DNA of 64,000 nucleotides from Adiantum capillus-veneris (taxonomy: Eukaryota; Streptophyta; Polypodiopsida; Polypodiales; Pteridaceae), in the NCBI GenBank assembly GCA_014529385.2, contig CM043962.1, positions 126,260,970 through 126,324,969 on the forward strand, in the 5' to 3' direction. The notes beneath the pieces are model-generated. The model saw only the letters and a program-made list of their open reading frames with translations. It was not told the DNA's origin and made no database searches. Positions 24,096 to 37,918 of this stretch are shown one piece after another; the first letter of the stretch is position 1, and the number at the start of each line of letters is the position of its first letter. A program made the position numbers and the translations under genes.

Positions 24096-24960
24096 TCCCA
24101 TTTGAATGTTGCAATCTTTCATTTGCATGGTATACCTAGGAACATTATGTTTGACAGAGATTCCAAAATTACATCACACTTTTGACAAGCCACATTCAAA
24201 GCGATTTGTACATAGCGACTTATGTATATCCCCTTTCATTATCAAAGTGATGGAGAAACTGAGAGAAAAATCTTGTTTTGGAACATATGCTTCATATGTA
24301 TGTAAATAAAAACCAGAATAATTGGAAAAATATTTACCTTTGGTTGAACTTTCATACAATGATAGTTTTTATTGCGCACCCATTATTATGACTCTCTTTG
24401 AAGCAATGTATGGTTACAAGATGGTTACACTCTACTACTCTAGTTAGTTTTTGTGACCTTGATAAAAGTAGAGAGATGCTTGCGGGGACAAAAGGGGAAT
24501 TGGCAAAAGTAAGGGAGCATTTCAAAATGATCAACCCTCATACTTAGAAAGGAAAAATTATGATATGCAAGTGATCCAATGCATTTTGTTGGGTTGTTTA
24601 AAATTGTAAAAAGCATTCGATCACTTGCATATCATCTTGAGTTGCCTACACATGTTAAAGTACACCATGTTTTTTCATGTTGGTTTGTTGATGCAGTATG
24701 TGCCTAATGTTGATCAAATTTTACACCAAAAAATTGAACTAAAGGATGATGGATTGTTGAAAGTGGAGCTTGGACTAATTTCACATAGGAGAGTTAAACA
24801 CTTTAGGAATAGAAATATACTATAATTTATGGTCAAATGGGATGCTTATCCCATAGATGATGCTCATTGGGTTGATTTAAGCATGTTGTAATTTGAGTTT
24901 CCTCGACTTCAACATTGAGAACAAAGTTTTACTAGCTCATGAAGAATATAATCGGCTAGC
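24096..24960 (+). pseudogene. Gypsy integrase core to chromodomain fragment
   Basis: Frame-broken plus-strand integrase: FHLHGIPRNIMFDRDSKITS near 24118-24180 (second catalytic Asp region) and YQSDGETERKIL near 24243-24275 (catalytic Glu). The connection region and a C-terminal VHHVFHVGLL-type motif follow near 24660-24700. A chromodomain-like end lies at 24780-24900 (KHFRNRNIL, MVKWDAYPIDDAHWVD). Stops and shifts are frequent. It adjoins the Copia fragment tail-to-tail, so two unrelated remnants meet near 24095. Confidence 0.75.
24561..24634. repeat. 22-bp-arm hairpin
   Basis: Arm 24561-24582 (tgatatgcaagtgatccaatgc) and arm 24613-24634 are reverse complements with one mismatch, separated by a 30-nt loop. 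The hairpin lies inside decayed Gypsy integrase. Its size is in the range of small-RNA precursors, but nothing else supports such a role. Confidence 0.7.
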
Positions 24961-25110
24961 ATGATAATTTAATTTTTCAATACCTTCGTGGAGTTAGTGT
25001 TTTTCATATCTTAGAATAAAGGAACAAAGAGATGCTCACAAAGCCTCCTTACCCCTCAATGCTCCATGTTACTTTGACACAGGATTTTTTGCATGGTTGA
25101 AAATGTAGAT

Positions 25111-27436
<2,326 letters not shown>

Positions 27437-29120
27437 TTCTTAAAAATAAATCAACAACGGGGACTATGTCTCATGAGTTTGATGCATTTCTGGCTAGTTG
27501 TGGGGTAAAACACCAATGTACAGTGTCGTATACACCTCGACAAAATGGTGTTGGTGAAAGGAAAAACATATCGCTTATAGAGATGGCATGATGTATGGTC
27601 AAAAGTCAAGCTTTGCCACATTCATTTTTGCTTGAGGCCATCATGTGTGCTACTTATTACTTAACATGTGTCCCACAAAAGCTTTGCAGTCTATGAGTCC
27701 TTATGGAGCATGGCATGATAGGAAGCCATCTATTGATCACACGTGTGCATTTTTGGTTGTTTGACTTATGCTTTGGTGCCACAAACGCAACACAAAAAAT
27801 TGGATGATTAGGCAGTCAAATACATTTTTGTTAATTACAGTACGGAAAGAAAAGGTTACAGGTTGTACCACAACAAACAAAGCGTATCTTGGTTTCACGA
27901 GATGTTGTGTTTGTGGAAGATTCTGTTCAACCCTTGTTGTCATGTACTAGAGACAATAATGTAAGCTCACATAACACTTATGACAATTTATTGCCTCTTT
28001 TCAGTGGTGGAAATTTGAATGTAAATTCAAATGAAGCAAATGTACAGCCTGTGGGGGTTTCAAAAAATGCTACGGATAAGCCTATTAATGATACAGATGT
28101 ACATGATGTACTTCATGTAGAAAGGGTTGAGAATGAGCACGAAAGAGGTATGTCAAAATGGTTGGTAAATACTTTGTGTGACAGTAAATTGGATGCACCT
28201 TTGTCTAGTCGTACTTGTTCAAGTTCGTGCCATGTATATTATGCATCAGATTGTTATGCTTTGGTTGTTTATAGCTTATGTGATGTAGAGGAACCTTTGT
28301 CTTTTGATGAAAAAAGGCCATTTGTATGAAGTGGGTTTACAAGTTGAAATGTAAGCCGAATGGTGAGATTGATTGCTATAAGGTTTGACTTGTTGCAATA
28401 GATTATTCACAACAAAAAGGCATAGATTGAGCTGCCAATGCACATAGAAAATGCACAGTAGTCATAAAAAAAGTGGGAGAAAAAATATCTTCATGATGTA
28501 CATCAATTAGATATTGTTACTGCTTTCTTGAATGGTGATATATTTGAGGAAGTTTATGTCATACAGCCTCGTGGTTTTGTCATTAAAAGGGCAAAAAGAT
28601 AAAGTATGCAAATGTAAGAAAGCTTTGTATGGGTTGAAGCAATCTCCTCGTGCTTGGTATGAGAAAGCTGACATTCATTTGATTAAACGAGGCTTTCATT
28701 ACAGTCCAATAGAAAGCACTTTTTATTTGTAAAGCATGCGGGTGACAAACTTCTCATCATCGTTCTTCATGTTGATGATTTGCTGATCACCGGACCCAAT
28801 GAGACACATATTACTGAATTTAAGACTGATTTGAATGCTACTTTAAAGATGAAAGATTTGGGGATGTTTCATCATAACTTGGACATACAGTTTAAGTAGT
28901 GTGATGGTGGTATTGCCTTGTGTCAAACAAGTTACATAGAGACATCGCTATGTAAGTTTGGACTTGAGGACTGCAAACCTATTGCTACTCCCATAGAAAC
29001 AGGTTTGAAATTGAGTCTTCATGATGCTGGTGATCCTGTTGATATCACTCCTTACCAAATTATTGTTGCATGCCTTATTTATGTATGAAACACAAGGCCT
29101 AATATTCAGTTGCCTTAAGC
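27437..29120 (+). pseudogene. Copia integrase-RT-RNase H fragment
   Basis: Plus-strand Copia remnant. Integrase: VSHEFDAFLASCGVKHQCTV and NGVGERKN near 27465-27565, then the integrase C-terminal region (LVPQ, GYRLYH-like) to about 27900. A continuous 146-codon linker frame follows at 27889-28329. RT is fragmentary: KWVYKLKCKPNGEIDCYK near 28329; GLKQSPRAWYEKADIHLIKR at 28632-28692; HVDDLLITG near 28768-28795; YIETSLCKFGLEDCKPIATP near 28932-28992. It stops near 29120. HVDD for YVDD is a known Copia variant. Multiple stops; neither LTR is identified. It differs in sequence from the other Copia copies here. Confidence 0.82.
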
Positions 29121-29531
29121 TTCTTCGTCTTCTCCAAGTTGTGTGTGTTTCCCTGCAACCCTATTTCTAGCATACATCTCAAACCAAGAGATCCTAGATG
29201 ACTTGTTGTGTTCTTGCAAGAAGAGCTCGTAGCACGGAGGGGAAGAAACTTTATCCATCTCATCCTCTTGATATCTCTCAAATCGGCTAAGGAGTTTATA
29301 GAGGGAGGGATTACTCCTACTCTTGTTTCTATCTCGAACAAGATAGACAAGGAATGATGAAAAAAAGAGAAAGAAGGAAAGATGAACAAAATTTTGAAGC
29401 TAATTTCCTTTGGTTTAGGATTGAAAGTGGCTAAGGACAAGATCATGTCTGTTCCTCGATCAGTAGTGAAGAAGGGTCCAACCCCTCTCTAAACCTGCAC
29501 ATCCTCCGACATGTGCCAACTACATATATTC
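29121..29531. other. Unassigned
   Basis: A 115-codon minus-strand frame (29099-29446) is present but has no recognised motif and overlaps the end of the Copia remnant. I see no LTR structure. Confidence 0.3.
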
Positions 29532-29954
29532 TTAAAATATAAAATATGTAGACACATAATCATTGCCACACTGTGAGCATGCTGTAAATAAGCACCTATT
29601 TTTTGGCACCATGCAAATAGAAATCCCTCGAAGATCTAAAGGATAGCTCAAAAAAAAATTGTTAGTTGAGCACAAGCATCCAATAACCCATAAATCCCAT
29701 TTTTGATAACATGTGGAGAAAACCTGCCCCAACCCATAGGAATCATGGTACCCACCTAGATCAAATGGCATATAATCTAGCTCCCCAAGCTCATCATACA
29801 CATAACCATATCCTCTTGGATCATACAACATATATATCAGGTAACTTAAAACAGATATATCATAATACCATCCCAAATCAAATGGCACACAAAACGATTG
29901 ATATAAACCATAAACTTCATTGATGCTCTTGGATCGTAAGAAATGGGTAGTTCA
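29532..29954 (-). pseudogene. Unidentified coding-like segment C, Tyr/Gly/Asp-rich
   Basis: Open minus-strand frame rich in Tyr, Gly, Leu and Asp, with a two-fold internal repeat of about 110 bp. Phrases such as CVPFDLGWYYD and YMPFDLGGYHDSYGLG come from the two copies. A possible splice donor (GGCAG/GTTTTC) falls near 29733, so the tail after it may be intron or UTR. It is separated from segments at 33520-33650 and 36004-36506 by two LTR elements with target duplications. Without those insertions the three pieces were contiguous minus-strand sequence. I do not recognise the protein. Confidence 0.4.
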
Positions 29955-30394
29955 TGTTGGGAATTGTGGGCTTTGTCCTATGTTGATTTGTATCTCCTCT
30001 ATCCTACTGGGATGCATAGGTGGCACAAAACCATGTGTTAGCATGTGGAAAAGGTACTCAAGGGTATGGGTACCCATGGGGGTCATTACTAGAGGGTGTG
30101 GACTCACCTAGAGTTAGTTAATGGACTCCTAAAGTGGCATGAAAGGTCATCCACGAGTTTGCAACTTGTATGGGCTGATTTGGAAACCTTGTATGATTTC
30201 ATCAATGATGCCATATGAGATGTCTTAACCAACTCTATATATTGAGCCCTTTGTACACACTTTAGAATCAATTAATCCAATTTTTTCCTACACTCTACTC
30301 TATCTCCATTGCGTATTCAAGTGTTGTAATTAACTTTGTCATTGGCATGTTAACACCATGAATGCTAGTCTCAACGATCCACCCTAACTTTACA
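29955..30394 (+). repeat. 5' LTR of the gag-only element (440 bp)
   Basis: Aligns along its whole length with 33073-33519. A plausible TATA sequence, ctctatatattgagccc, lies near 30231. Confidence 0.92.
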
Positions 30395-30396
30395 AG

Positions 30397-30408
30397 TGGT
30401 ATCAGAGC
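30397..30408 (+). promoter_or_regulatory. Primer-binding site, initiator-Met tRNA
   Basis: TGGTATCAGAGC two bases after the LTR end. Confidence 0.93.
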
Positions 30409-30904
30409 TTTGGCAAGATTAGCATTCTCTCTTAGCTAATTTCACCTCTTACTAATCGATCTCTAACCTACCCATGTGTGGGCACGTCCTTGGTAGACCC
30501 AAGAGGCCACTACCCTCCATGGATTAGATAGGCTTGATTAGGGAGGGTTAGTTTTTCCATTAGCTTGCAATAATTTTTCATTAGCTTGCAATTAGGACAT
30601 GCATTAGAGCATCACCTCTATCTAAATTGATTGGAAGCAATTCCCTTTTTTGGTTTCCAAACAATTGATTCAATTACCCTCTAATAAGCTCTCAAATTGA
30701 GCACTCGAATTTACATTTAGCTTGCAACAATTAGTGTCAATTTTGTGCATTGTTAACCCTTTAGTTTTTCTCCTTGTTCATTATCAGAAGACATTCCCCG
30801 TGTGAGGATAGTGCTCGACAAGAGCTTGCCTTAGAGCCCTTGATTTTGGAATTGGACATCATTAAGCCCCCTAATTTCAAGCTCCAAAATTGTCTAATTT
30901 TAGG

Positions 30905-31021
<117 letters not shown>

Positions 31022-31829
31022 CAGGTGTAGCCAAGGTTAAATATCTGTTTTTGGAGAGATCCCTCACAAGAAAGCCAATTGGGAACTTGGCTTAGCTCAC
31101 TATTATAAATAATGTGAGTGGGTGACGTGGGTTCAATGCTCGTCTTATTTTAAATGAAGCAATCCGGGCGGACGCGAGATTCTGGATTTCAATCGAGCTA
31201 AGCGTAGGGGACTTATCCCACGCGAATGTTTTTGACCTGCATGCCAACCGGCTTCGACTCTGGCCTAATTCTTGGGTCGGGGCCTACTGGGCCTATTCCC
31301 ACATCACGTGGCCTCTACCCCATTACCGCCCCTTTCCCCGCAAGGAGCCTCAAACCCCTTGTAATGGGTGTTGTCCCATGCACTACTGCTCTGCCTACTG
31401 CAGCTTATAAGGTGCCCTTTCCCACGGGCTTTGAAGCAACTGCCCACCTGCAATAAGCATCAAAAGAAGAGGCATATCCATCTATAGTACGCATCAATGG
31501 CTCCAGGCTCAAAGTTTTGAAAGCGGTGCTTCAACGAGCTCTGAATTCAAACTTCAAAGACTTCTCTAAAGCTTCTTCGGGGCATCAAGACAACATCCAA
31601 TAATAGTGACTTCCTATTGAAAGGTGACTTCACTTTTAAGTGGAGGGGTACTTCACATAGGAACATTCAAGGGACATTCTCTCTGTCCCTCTTTTCTCAT
31701 AATCGAATTAAATTTTAAATTTTTCATGCACCAGGCACAACAACGTCTTGAGATACATTGGCCTTGTGCATTTGTGAGAAGTTTAGACACTCGCCTTGGC
31801 ATAAAATCCAAGTGCTAAAATCATTCCAA

Positions 31830-32755
31830 AGCGCAATGGAAGAGAAAGGGCTTAGGAAATTTAACAAGGAGGGTTTTCACAGTTGGCAAACCAAGTTGAA
31901 AGGCAATGAAAAAGCGGTTGTGGGGAGTAGTCGAGCCAACTATCATTGATCCGTCATCCATTGATGGAGCACACATACAGACATGAGCTATGAGCTTACA
32001 AAATCAAGCCAAGGACGAGCAGGCATTAAAAATCATAATCACCGCTCTACATGACAATTATGTACACTTTAACGATGATTGTGAAACTTCCTCAGCTGCA
32101 TGGGAAGCACTAGAAAAAAACTTGAGCTAGGGAAAAGAAGAGCAAAGTGAGATTAAAGAAGGATCTATACAAATTAAAAGTGGAACATAACAAAGATATT
32201 GCAAGCTTGGTCAATTGCCATAAACCATGACCACACAACTAGCTTATGTAAATAGTGCAATACCAGAGGAGGTCAAAATTGCAGTTCTTTTAGCAACCTT
32301 ACCACCTAGCTTTGACCAAATAGTGATCATCATACAAATTAAAAATGGAACATAACAAAGATATTGCAAGCTTGGTCAATCACCTTAAAAGCATGACCAC
32401 ACAAGTAGCTTATGTAAACAGTGCAATACCAAAGGAGGAAAAGATTGTAGTTCTTCTAGCAACCTTACCACCTAGCTTTGACCAGATAGTGACCATCATT
32501 GAGAAAAAGGATCCAACACTAGATTTCCAAGATGTAATCAACTCTTTAATGTCCAAGGAGAAGAATCAAGGGAGGAATGCTACTTCAGGGGGAGGAGGTT
32601 TTGCAGTTAATTCTAGCAATAAAACTTGTTTCAAGTGTGGCAAAGAAGGGCACATAGCAAAGGATTATCTAGCATCGAAGACTTGCAACATTGCGAAAGA
32701 AGGGTCACTTTCCTTCCAAGTGTTTCAAAAGGAATAGAGGCATCACTAGCAAAAA
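31830..32755 (+). pseudogene. Copia-type gag with in-frame duplication, degraded
   Basis: The N-terminal part from about 31838 (MEEKGLRKFNKEGFHSWQTK) is frame-broken. The later part is open at 32345-32737 with Copia capsid features (LVNHLKSMTTQ, VLLATLPPSFDQIV). A first zinc knuckle reads CFKCGKEGHIAKD, with Tyr in place of its last Cys. A second knuckle is recognisable only after a frame change (GHFPSKCFK). A 165-bp segment (32167-32331) is tandemly duplicated at 32332-32496, exactly 55 codons, so part of the capsid is doubled. Capsid and nucleocapsid would package element RNA. Stops in the first duplicate show this copy no longer encodes a complete Gag. Confidence 0.85.
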
Positions 32756-33072
32756 TCTGAGGCCCAAAGTCTATTTGGCAGAAGAAGTAATGCTAAAGAT
32801 GAAGAAGAAGGCGCAAATAGCCTTCTAGTCTACGATGATATTCTCTAGCTTTTTTTGCCTTTCCCCTTCACTTGGAGTTAGCTTGGACTAGCTTGGTCTT
32901 AGCTTTATACATCTGCTTGAGGGGAGGTGTTGAGTGACTCTTGGATTAGAGATAGTTTGTCTCCTGCAATGGGGATGGTCTCCTGGAGATGTTCTTTTGC
33001 TCTTGGATTAGAGTGTGCCAGGGATGTCAGTTTTCTTCAGTTTGTTCATAGTCCAAACCCCAAGGGAAGGGT

Positions 33073-33519
33073 TGTTGGGGATTGTGGGTTCTGTCCTATG
33101 TTGATGTTTATCTCCTCTATCCTATTGGGATGCATAGGTGGCATAGAACCATGTGTTAGCATGTGGAAAAGGTACTTAAGGGGGGTGTGGGTACCCATGG
33201 GGTTCATTACTAGAGGGTGTGGACTCACCTAGAGTTAGTTAATGGACTCCTAACGTGGTCTGAAATATCACCCACAAGTTTACAACTTGTATGGGTTGAT
33301 TTGCAAGCCTTGTATGATGTCATCAGTGATGTCAGATGAGATGCCTTAGTCAGCTCTATATATTGAGCCCTTTGTACACACTTTCAGTTGAATCAATTGA
33401 TCTAGCTTTTACCTACACTCTATTCTATCTCCATCGTGTATCCAAGTGTTGTAATTAACTTTGTCAAGTGTTTGTTAACACTATGAATGCTAGTCTCAAC
33501 GATCCACCCTAACTCTACA
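33073..33519 (+). repeat. 3' LTR of the gag-only element (447 bp)
   Basis: Counterpart of 29955-30394, with scattered substitutions and small indels. It is preceded by the purine tract at about 33057-33072. Confidence 0.92.
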
Positions 33520-33650
33520 GTCCATAGGTGCATTGGAACATAATTTGATCAAAAAGTCCTTCAAGATCATAAGATTCTATCCAATAACCAAACATCTCCA
33601 ACAATGACATAAATATTAGTGAATCAATATCACCCCCTCTAGGAGGTTAG
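33520..33650 (-). pseudogene. Unidentified coding-like segment B
   Basis: A 131-bp island between two LTR elements. The minus strand is open and includes DIDSLIFMSLLEMFGYWIES and LFDQIMFQCTYG. It continues, across the target duplications, segment A (36004-36506) on one side and segment C (29954 downwards) on the other. Product unknown. Confidence 0.35.
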
Positions 33651-33818
33651 TGTTAAAGTTATGGCATCTCAAGTGAACTGCCCAATGTGATCTCATTATT
33701 ATTTGGCTTTTAGGTATCTATTTACTTATTCGTCCAAGTTTGGGTAGGGCAATTTACTTAGGTGGGTATATATGCAACCCATTGCCCCCATTGTATTAGT
33801 ATCAATTCATTGCCAAGG

Positions 33819-33875
<57 letters not shown>

Positions 33876-33919
33876 TATTCTCCCCATTCCTCTACGCTTT
33901 TGCATCATTGACTTTGACA
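33651..33919 (+). repeat. 5' LTR of the small LTR element (269 bp)
   Basis: Includes (TC)n at 33825-33872 and ends at the PBS. It shares with the 3' LTR the opening gttaaagttatggcatctc and the closing ccccattcctctacgctt-type sequence. Confidence 0.9.
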
Positions 33920-33931
33920 TGGTATCAGAGC
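33920..33931 (+). promoter_or_regulatory. Primer-binding site, initiator-Met tRNA
   Basis: TGGTATCAGAGC immediately after the LTR end. Confidence 0.93.
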
Positions 33932-34564
33932 TACGTGCTCATTGATCGTGGGAGAGGGTGTCACTGTGAAGAAGAGGAATAGAAGAATGAAGACAACGTT
34001 TTTGGTAGCGTTCTGAAAAATGCTAGAGATCGGGGAAAAAAGGGGCTTCATTGGCAACCTTTGTAGCGTTCAGAGGCGTTTTGAAATGCCGTTAGCAACG
34101 GCGTCTACTAGCGGGCAAACCAATAGTAACGTTTTTGAAAAGAAAAGGTCCGTGGGGAACAATAGCCAGCGTGTTAGGCCACTGCAACCACAACGTTTTG
34201 AGATGCAACTTTGACGACAATACCCTTGACACAAACCTTATGATGCCCCCATCTCTAGGACCTCTTTCTTGGCTTTCCTAGTAGCATTTTGAAACTTGTG
34301 CAGTTGGAAGCATATTGAGAGGGGCCTCAAAGGTGGCCTAGGGCACTTCAAGTTCTGTCTTGGAAAAATACCTTTGTGACCTGAGCTTGCAAGAGGTGGG
34401 GAGTTACTTGTGAGCTGGACATGCTTTGATGGATGATGTGCAATGCAGTGCAATGCCTCGACTGCTTGGAGGGTGAGACTACTGAGGATCTCGTTTTCCC
34501 CATCAAGAACATGGAGCTAGTCTAGTTTTGCGGTAGTTCCCTAGAAGCCTCTACATCAATAAAG

Positions 34565-34924
34565 GTGAACCAAAAACAACCATCGACTATGGAAAGGGAC
34601 TCAATCAGTTCCCAGCTAGCGGCCTATGCACGAGCAAAGTTCTCAAGGAATCCATCAATTTGTTTGGCTCAAGATTGTGAAGCCAAAAGAAAATGCACGA
34701 GTTCGTTGAAGGACAAAAGAAAAGGCAAGCTTGTCAAGGATGGTAGTACCGACACTCAGTTAGCTGCCGCACTACCCATGAGATACGACAACCATTGTTA
34801 TAAATGTGACACGACGCTTTGTTTGGCTTGGGGTTTTGAAGCCAAAGAAAAAAGCAAGAACTCACAAAGAGACAAAGAGAATGGCAGGCTGAACAGAGAT
34901 AACGGTGATAAAGATTTGACATAG
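34565..34924 (+). other. Unidentified 119-codon frame inside the small LTR element
   Basis: Lys- and Arg-rich frame with an internal repeat of about 180 bp. ICLAQDCEAKRK and LCLAWGFEAKEK start related halves, each followed by a basic run. No retroviral motif. It could be a residual gag-like basic region or chance coding across a duplicated sequence; I cannot choose. Confidence 0.3.
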
Positions 34925-35451
34925 GAGATCGGCATGGCACACGTAGTGGTGACCACAGTGGCCACGAAACTAGATTTCTAGTCAAGAGGTAGTTGACACC
35001 ACTAGCTCGCCAGAGAGAGGCTTGTGAGTGGCAGAGAGGGGCAAACAGTGCTCCCTATAAAAAATTTGGACCCTTGTGTTGGAAGTTCTCGGTGTTTGAA
35101 CTTGTGGGTCGGAGTTCAATGTACATGTATCTGGCAGGGAACCAATCAGTGCACCAATCCATTGTTGTTGGTTAGACTATGGACAATATGTTTTTCAAAC
35201 TTCATTGTCTCGAAGTATTTGGACGTGATGTGCTAATAGTTCACGAATGGGGACTCTTGGACGTAGTGTGATCTACATTTCAATTTTGTAAAAGGCAGCC
35301 AATGCTCAAGATGGCATTTTTCCAAGGTACAATATTGAGGGTAGCATAACCGAGTGTATCCAATAGACTGATCGACTACAGTGGGGTGTCCATGGTAGCT
35401 TCTTCATCGACTTGGTCTCACCATTTATGTCTACTATGAGCTCAGAGAGGG

Positions 35452-35900
35452 GGTTAAAGTTATGGCATCTCGAGTGAATTGTCCAATGTGATCCCATTAT
35501 TTATATTGGCTTTTAGATATTTATTTTACTTATTTGTCAAAGTCAGGGTAAGGCAATTTATGCAAGTGCAACACATTGCCCCGTTGTATTCCTAATGGCT
35601 TCAAGAAAAAATTATTCACTACCTATATAGTGCAAGGACACTCTAAAGAGAAGAAATTGCTAAAGAAAGAAAAAGCAAAACAAAAACACATATGTATCAA
35701 TGTACATCCGCTCATCTCTTTATATGGACACAAAAAGTCTTTTGACTTTCCATTTTCATGACTCTTTTCATTTCCTAAAGTCACACTTTACTTATGCACT
35801 TCAGATGTTTTGAAAGGCTTTTTATTTTTCCGAGATTGGGGAGACCTAATGCCCCCATTGAAATAGTATCAATGCATTGCCAAGGTTAATTAGTTCAACA

Positions 35901-35956
<56 letters not shown>

Positions 35957-35998
35957 TTCTCCCCATTGCTCTACGCTTCCACGTAGTCGACTTTGACA
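35452..35998 (+). repeat. 3' LTR of the small LTR element, enlarged by an insertion
   Basis: Matches the 5' LTR at both ends. About 270 extra bases (roughly 35587-35856) interrupt it. Imperfect repeats of attgccccc-attgtatt flank the extra segment, resembling a target duplication of about 15 bp. The inserted sequence is A-rich in the middle and is not recognised. (CT)n lies at 35904-35953. Confidence 0.85.
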
Positions 35999-36003
35999 GT
36001 TAG

Positions 36004-36506
36004 AGCATGTGTAAATAGCACATCTGGTACTATAACATTCATAACATTGTTCGAAACCTGGTTAGCTGTAAGCATGACATCTCTAATAGGTACAAAATCC
36101 TCTAAAACCTCATCGAGCATCTGCATAAGCTCTCCATCCTCTTCCTCTCCCTTTGGCTTCAACATTTTTTTGCCCTTGTCCCTTGAAGTTTGAGAGACCT
36201 CTAAAGAATCATCTAGAAGAGCCATAAGCTCCATGTCTTCATCTACCGCAACAAAGAATCCATTAGTTCACCTATACAATCGTCGAAAGAAGCCTTTGAT
36301 TTCCTTGCATACTGATAAAAAAAGTAGCCTCACCACATGTAGCACGCATAGGAATCTCATGTTCTGCAAACAACTCCTTAGTATTCTCACCCTCCATCAG
36401 GTATATTTCGACATCACTACCACAAGATACAACATGCATCTTAAAAATAGCTTGAGTTTCCCTCACGAGAGCATCATTAAAAACCGGATCAACAACAGCA
36501 TCACAT
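36004..36506 (-). pseudogene. Unidentified coding-like segment A
   Basis: Two open minus-strand frames, 36506-36272 and about 36307-36004, overlap and are offset by one frame. The first starts after a good 3' splice-site context (ttcttcttcttctctgtgtg, then gttgtgcag at 36507) and reads LCDAVVDPVFNDALVRETQA. The second includes FFVAVDEDMELMALLDDS and an acidic, Lys-rich stretch. A frameshift or a very short intron lies between them; anything intron-like would be under 30 nt, so a frameshift is likelier. It continues into 33520-33650 once the LTR element is removed. I do not recognise a family. It may be an eroded host gene or a retroelement part. Confidence 0.4.
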
Positions 36507-36581
36507 AGCTGCACAACATCATATCACACACACAGAGAAGAAGAAGAAGATTGTTTTAACGTCATAGGAAACTATCCCAAT

Positions 36582-36582
36582 A

Positions 36583-36645
<63 letters not shown>
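36582..36645. repeat. (GT)n(GA)n microsatellite
   Basis: GT run 36582-36600 followed by GA run to about 36645. Confidence 0.9.
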
Positions 36646-36646
<1 letters not shown>

Positions 36647-37918
36647 AATCCCAACATACTGCAAAGACCACCAACGAGTGTTTAACTCAAGACCTTTGTT
36701 TTTGCAAGAAAAAAATCCTTAATAAAACTGCTCAATGGGCTACAATCTGCCCTGCTAGAGAGGGCTACATCAGGATGTGGGTAGACTCTCCCAATGAAAA
36801 AACAAGATATGTAACATGAGGCTAAATCAGGAGATGGGAGGAGGAAACAACCACATTGGACGGTATCGCCATTTAGGGGTGCCATGAACCACAATGAAGA
36901 GGGGCCTTGGGCACCAAAGTCGTAAGATAGCCTTGCAACACTCCCGCATGCGATTGGAGCTGCCCTAGAGTCTATCAAACTCGCCCCTAAGTGTGTGGAT
37001 CAGCTCCAGCCAAATGTCACGCAGTCTCCGCCAATAGGACGGGCCGAGCCTCAAAGGTGTGGAAGCAAGGAGCTAGCCATATGAATCATAGTGTCAGGCT
37101 GCAGATGAGCTCCCAACACCACTCTCTATTTTTGCTCCATTCGTAAGGGACTAACTCTGTGGCTGGCTAGAGTGTGGGCCGGCCCCCCTTTATTACAATC
37201 CTCGTATCTTGGCTGCTAGCTCTTGGCATGGTACATATGATTCTTAATGACATGAGACCTTGTTGCTCATGTAAAATAGTCACGCCTGCCGAGAGTCGGT
37301 TCACACTACTTGCGCTGTTGATGAACAATGGATGGGATACAAGCCAATTTATTTCTGTGCTTCATTGAAAGGTCATCACCGACAACGCTAAGGATCAGAA
37401 TGACCACTTGTAGGTGCATCTTACAAAAATCGAGGACACAGAAATATCCAAAAGGTTGCTAAGATGAGCAGCATATCAGTACATAGAGGTGTACAAACCC
37501 TCATTTTCTATCCACTGAGCACAATGAGACATTAAAACCCAGAACTTATGTTAAATACAGAACCATGAGACAACTACTTCTGCTCCTATTGCACCTCTTA
37601 TTGACTACAAGAACATGGGCAAAATCGTCTGAAGTGCACTTACATCCATACATACATCTGAGAGACGAAAGCAATTGTGCCCAATGATGCCTGATGATGC
37701 ATATGAAATATGAACTCCCTTTTAGCCTAAGGTTCTGCTATACAGTTAGCGTTCCCTCCGTCCAAGCAGCAGAAACGCACACTGTGTTTGAAAACAGCAT
37801 ACAAAGTTGCGCATTCTCTGTATTTTTTGCTTCCAAACTGCCTGCTGCAGACATTGTTCCACTTGCTTCTTCAAGACGCCTGTTAGAAGCTAGCTCATGT
37901 TTTCTGCACGTTGAAGCA
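36646..37918. other. 3' flank of the RanBPM-like gene; no other gene seen
   Basis: Contains the presumed 3' UTR of the gene ending at 37919. Two frames here (37738-37983 minus, 37694-37948 plus) overlap the terminal exon and its UTR and look like shadows. No repeat or element is recognised between 36650 and 37690. Confidence 0.4.

Larger units (their letters stand above)
33651..35998 (+). mobile_element. Small non-autonomous LTR element (TRIM/LARD-like)
   Basis: 5' LTR 33651-33919 starts TGTTAAAG and ends TTTGACA. 3' LTR 35452-35998 has the same ends, except that the first T is G. A perfect target duplication GTTAG flanks it (33646-33650, 35999-36003). A Met-tRNA PBS starts at 33920 and a purine-rich gagagaggg lies at about 35443-35451. 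The interior of about 1.5 kb has no recognisable retroviral domain, so mobility depended on another element. The 3' LTR is twice as long because of an insertion of roughly 270 bp and a longer (CT)n. Confidence 0.9.

Noticed and set aside
31085-31150. tRNA-like/SINE head inside the gag-only element
   Set aside because: B-box-like sequence only; the A box is poor and no boundaries are visible.
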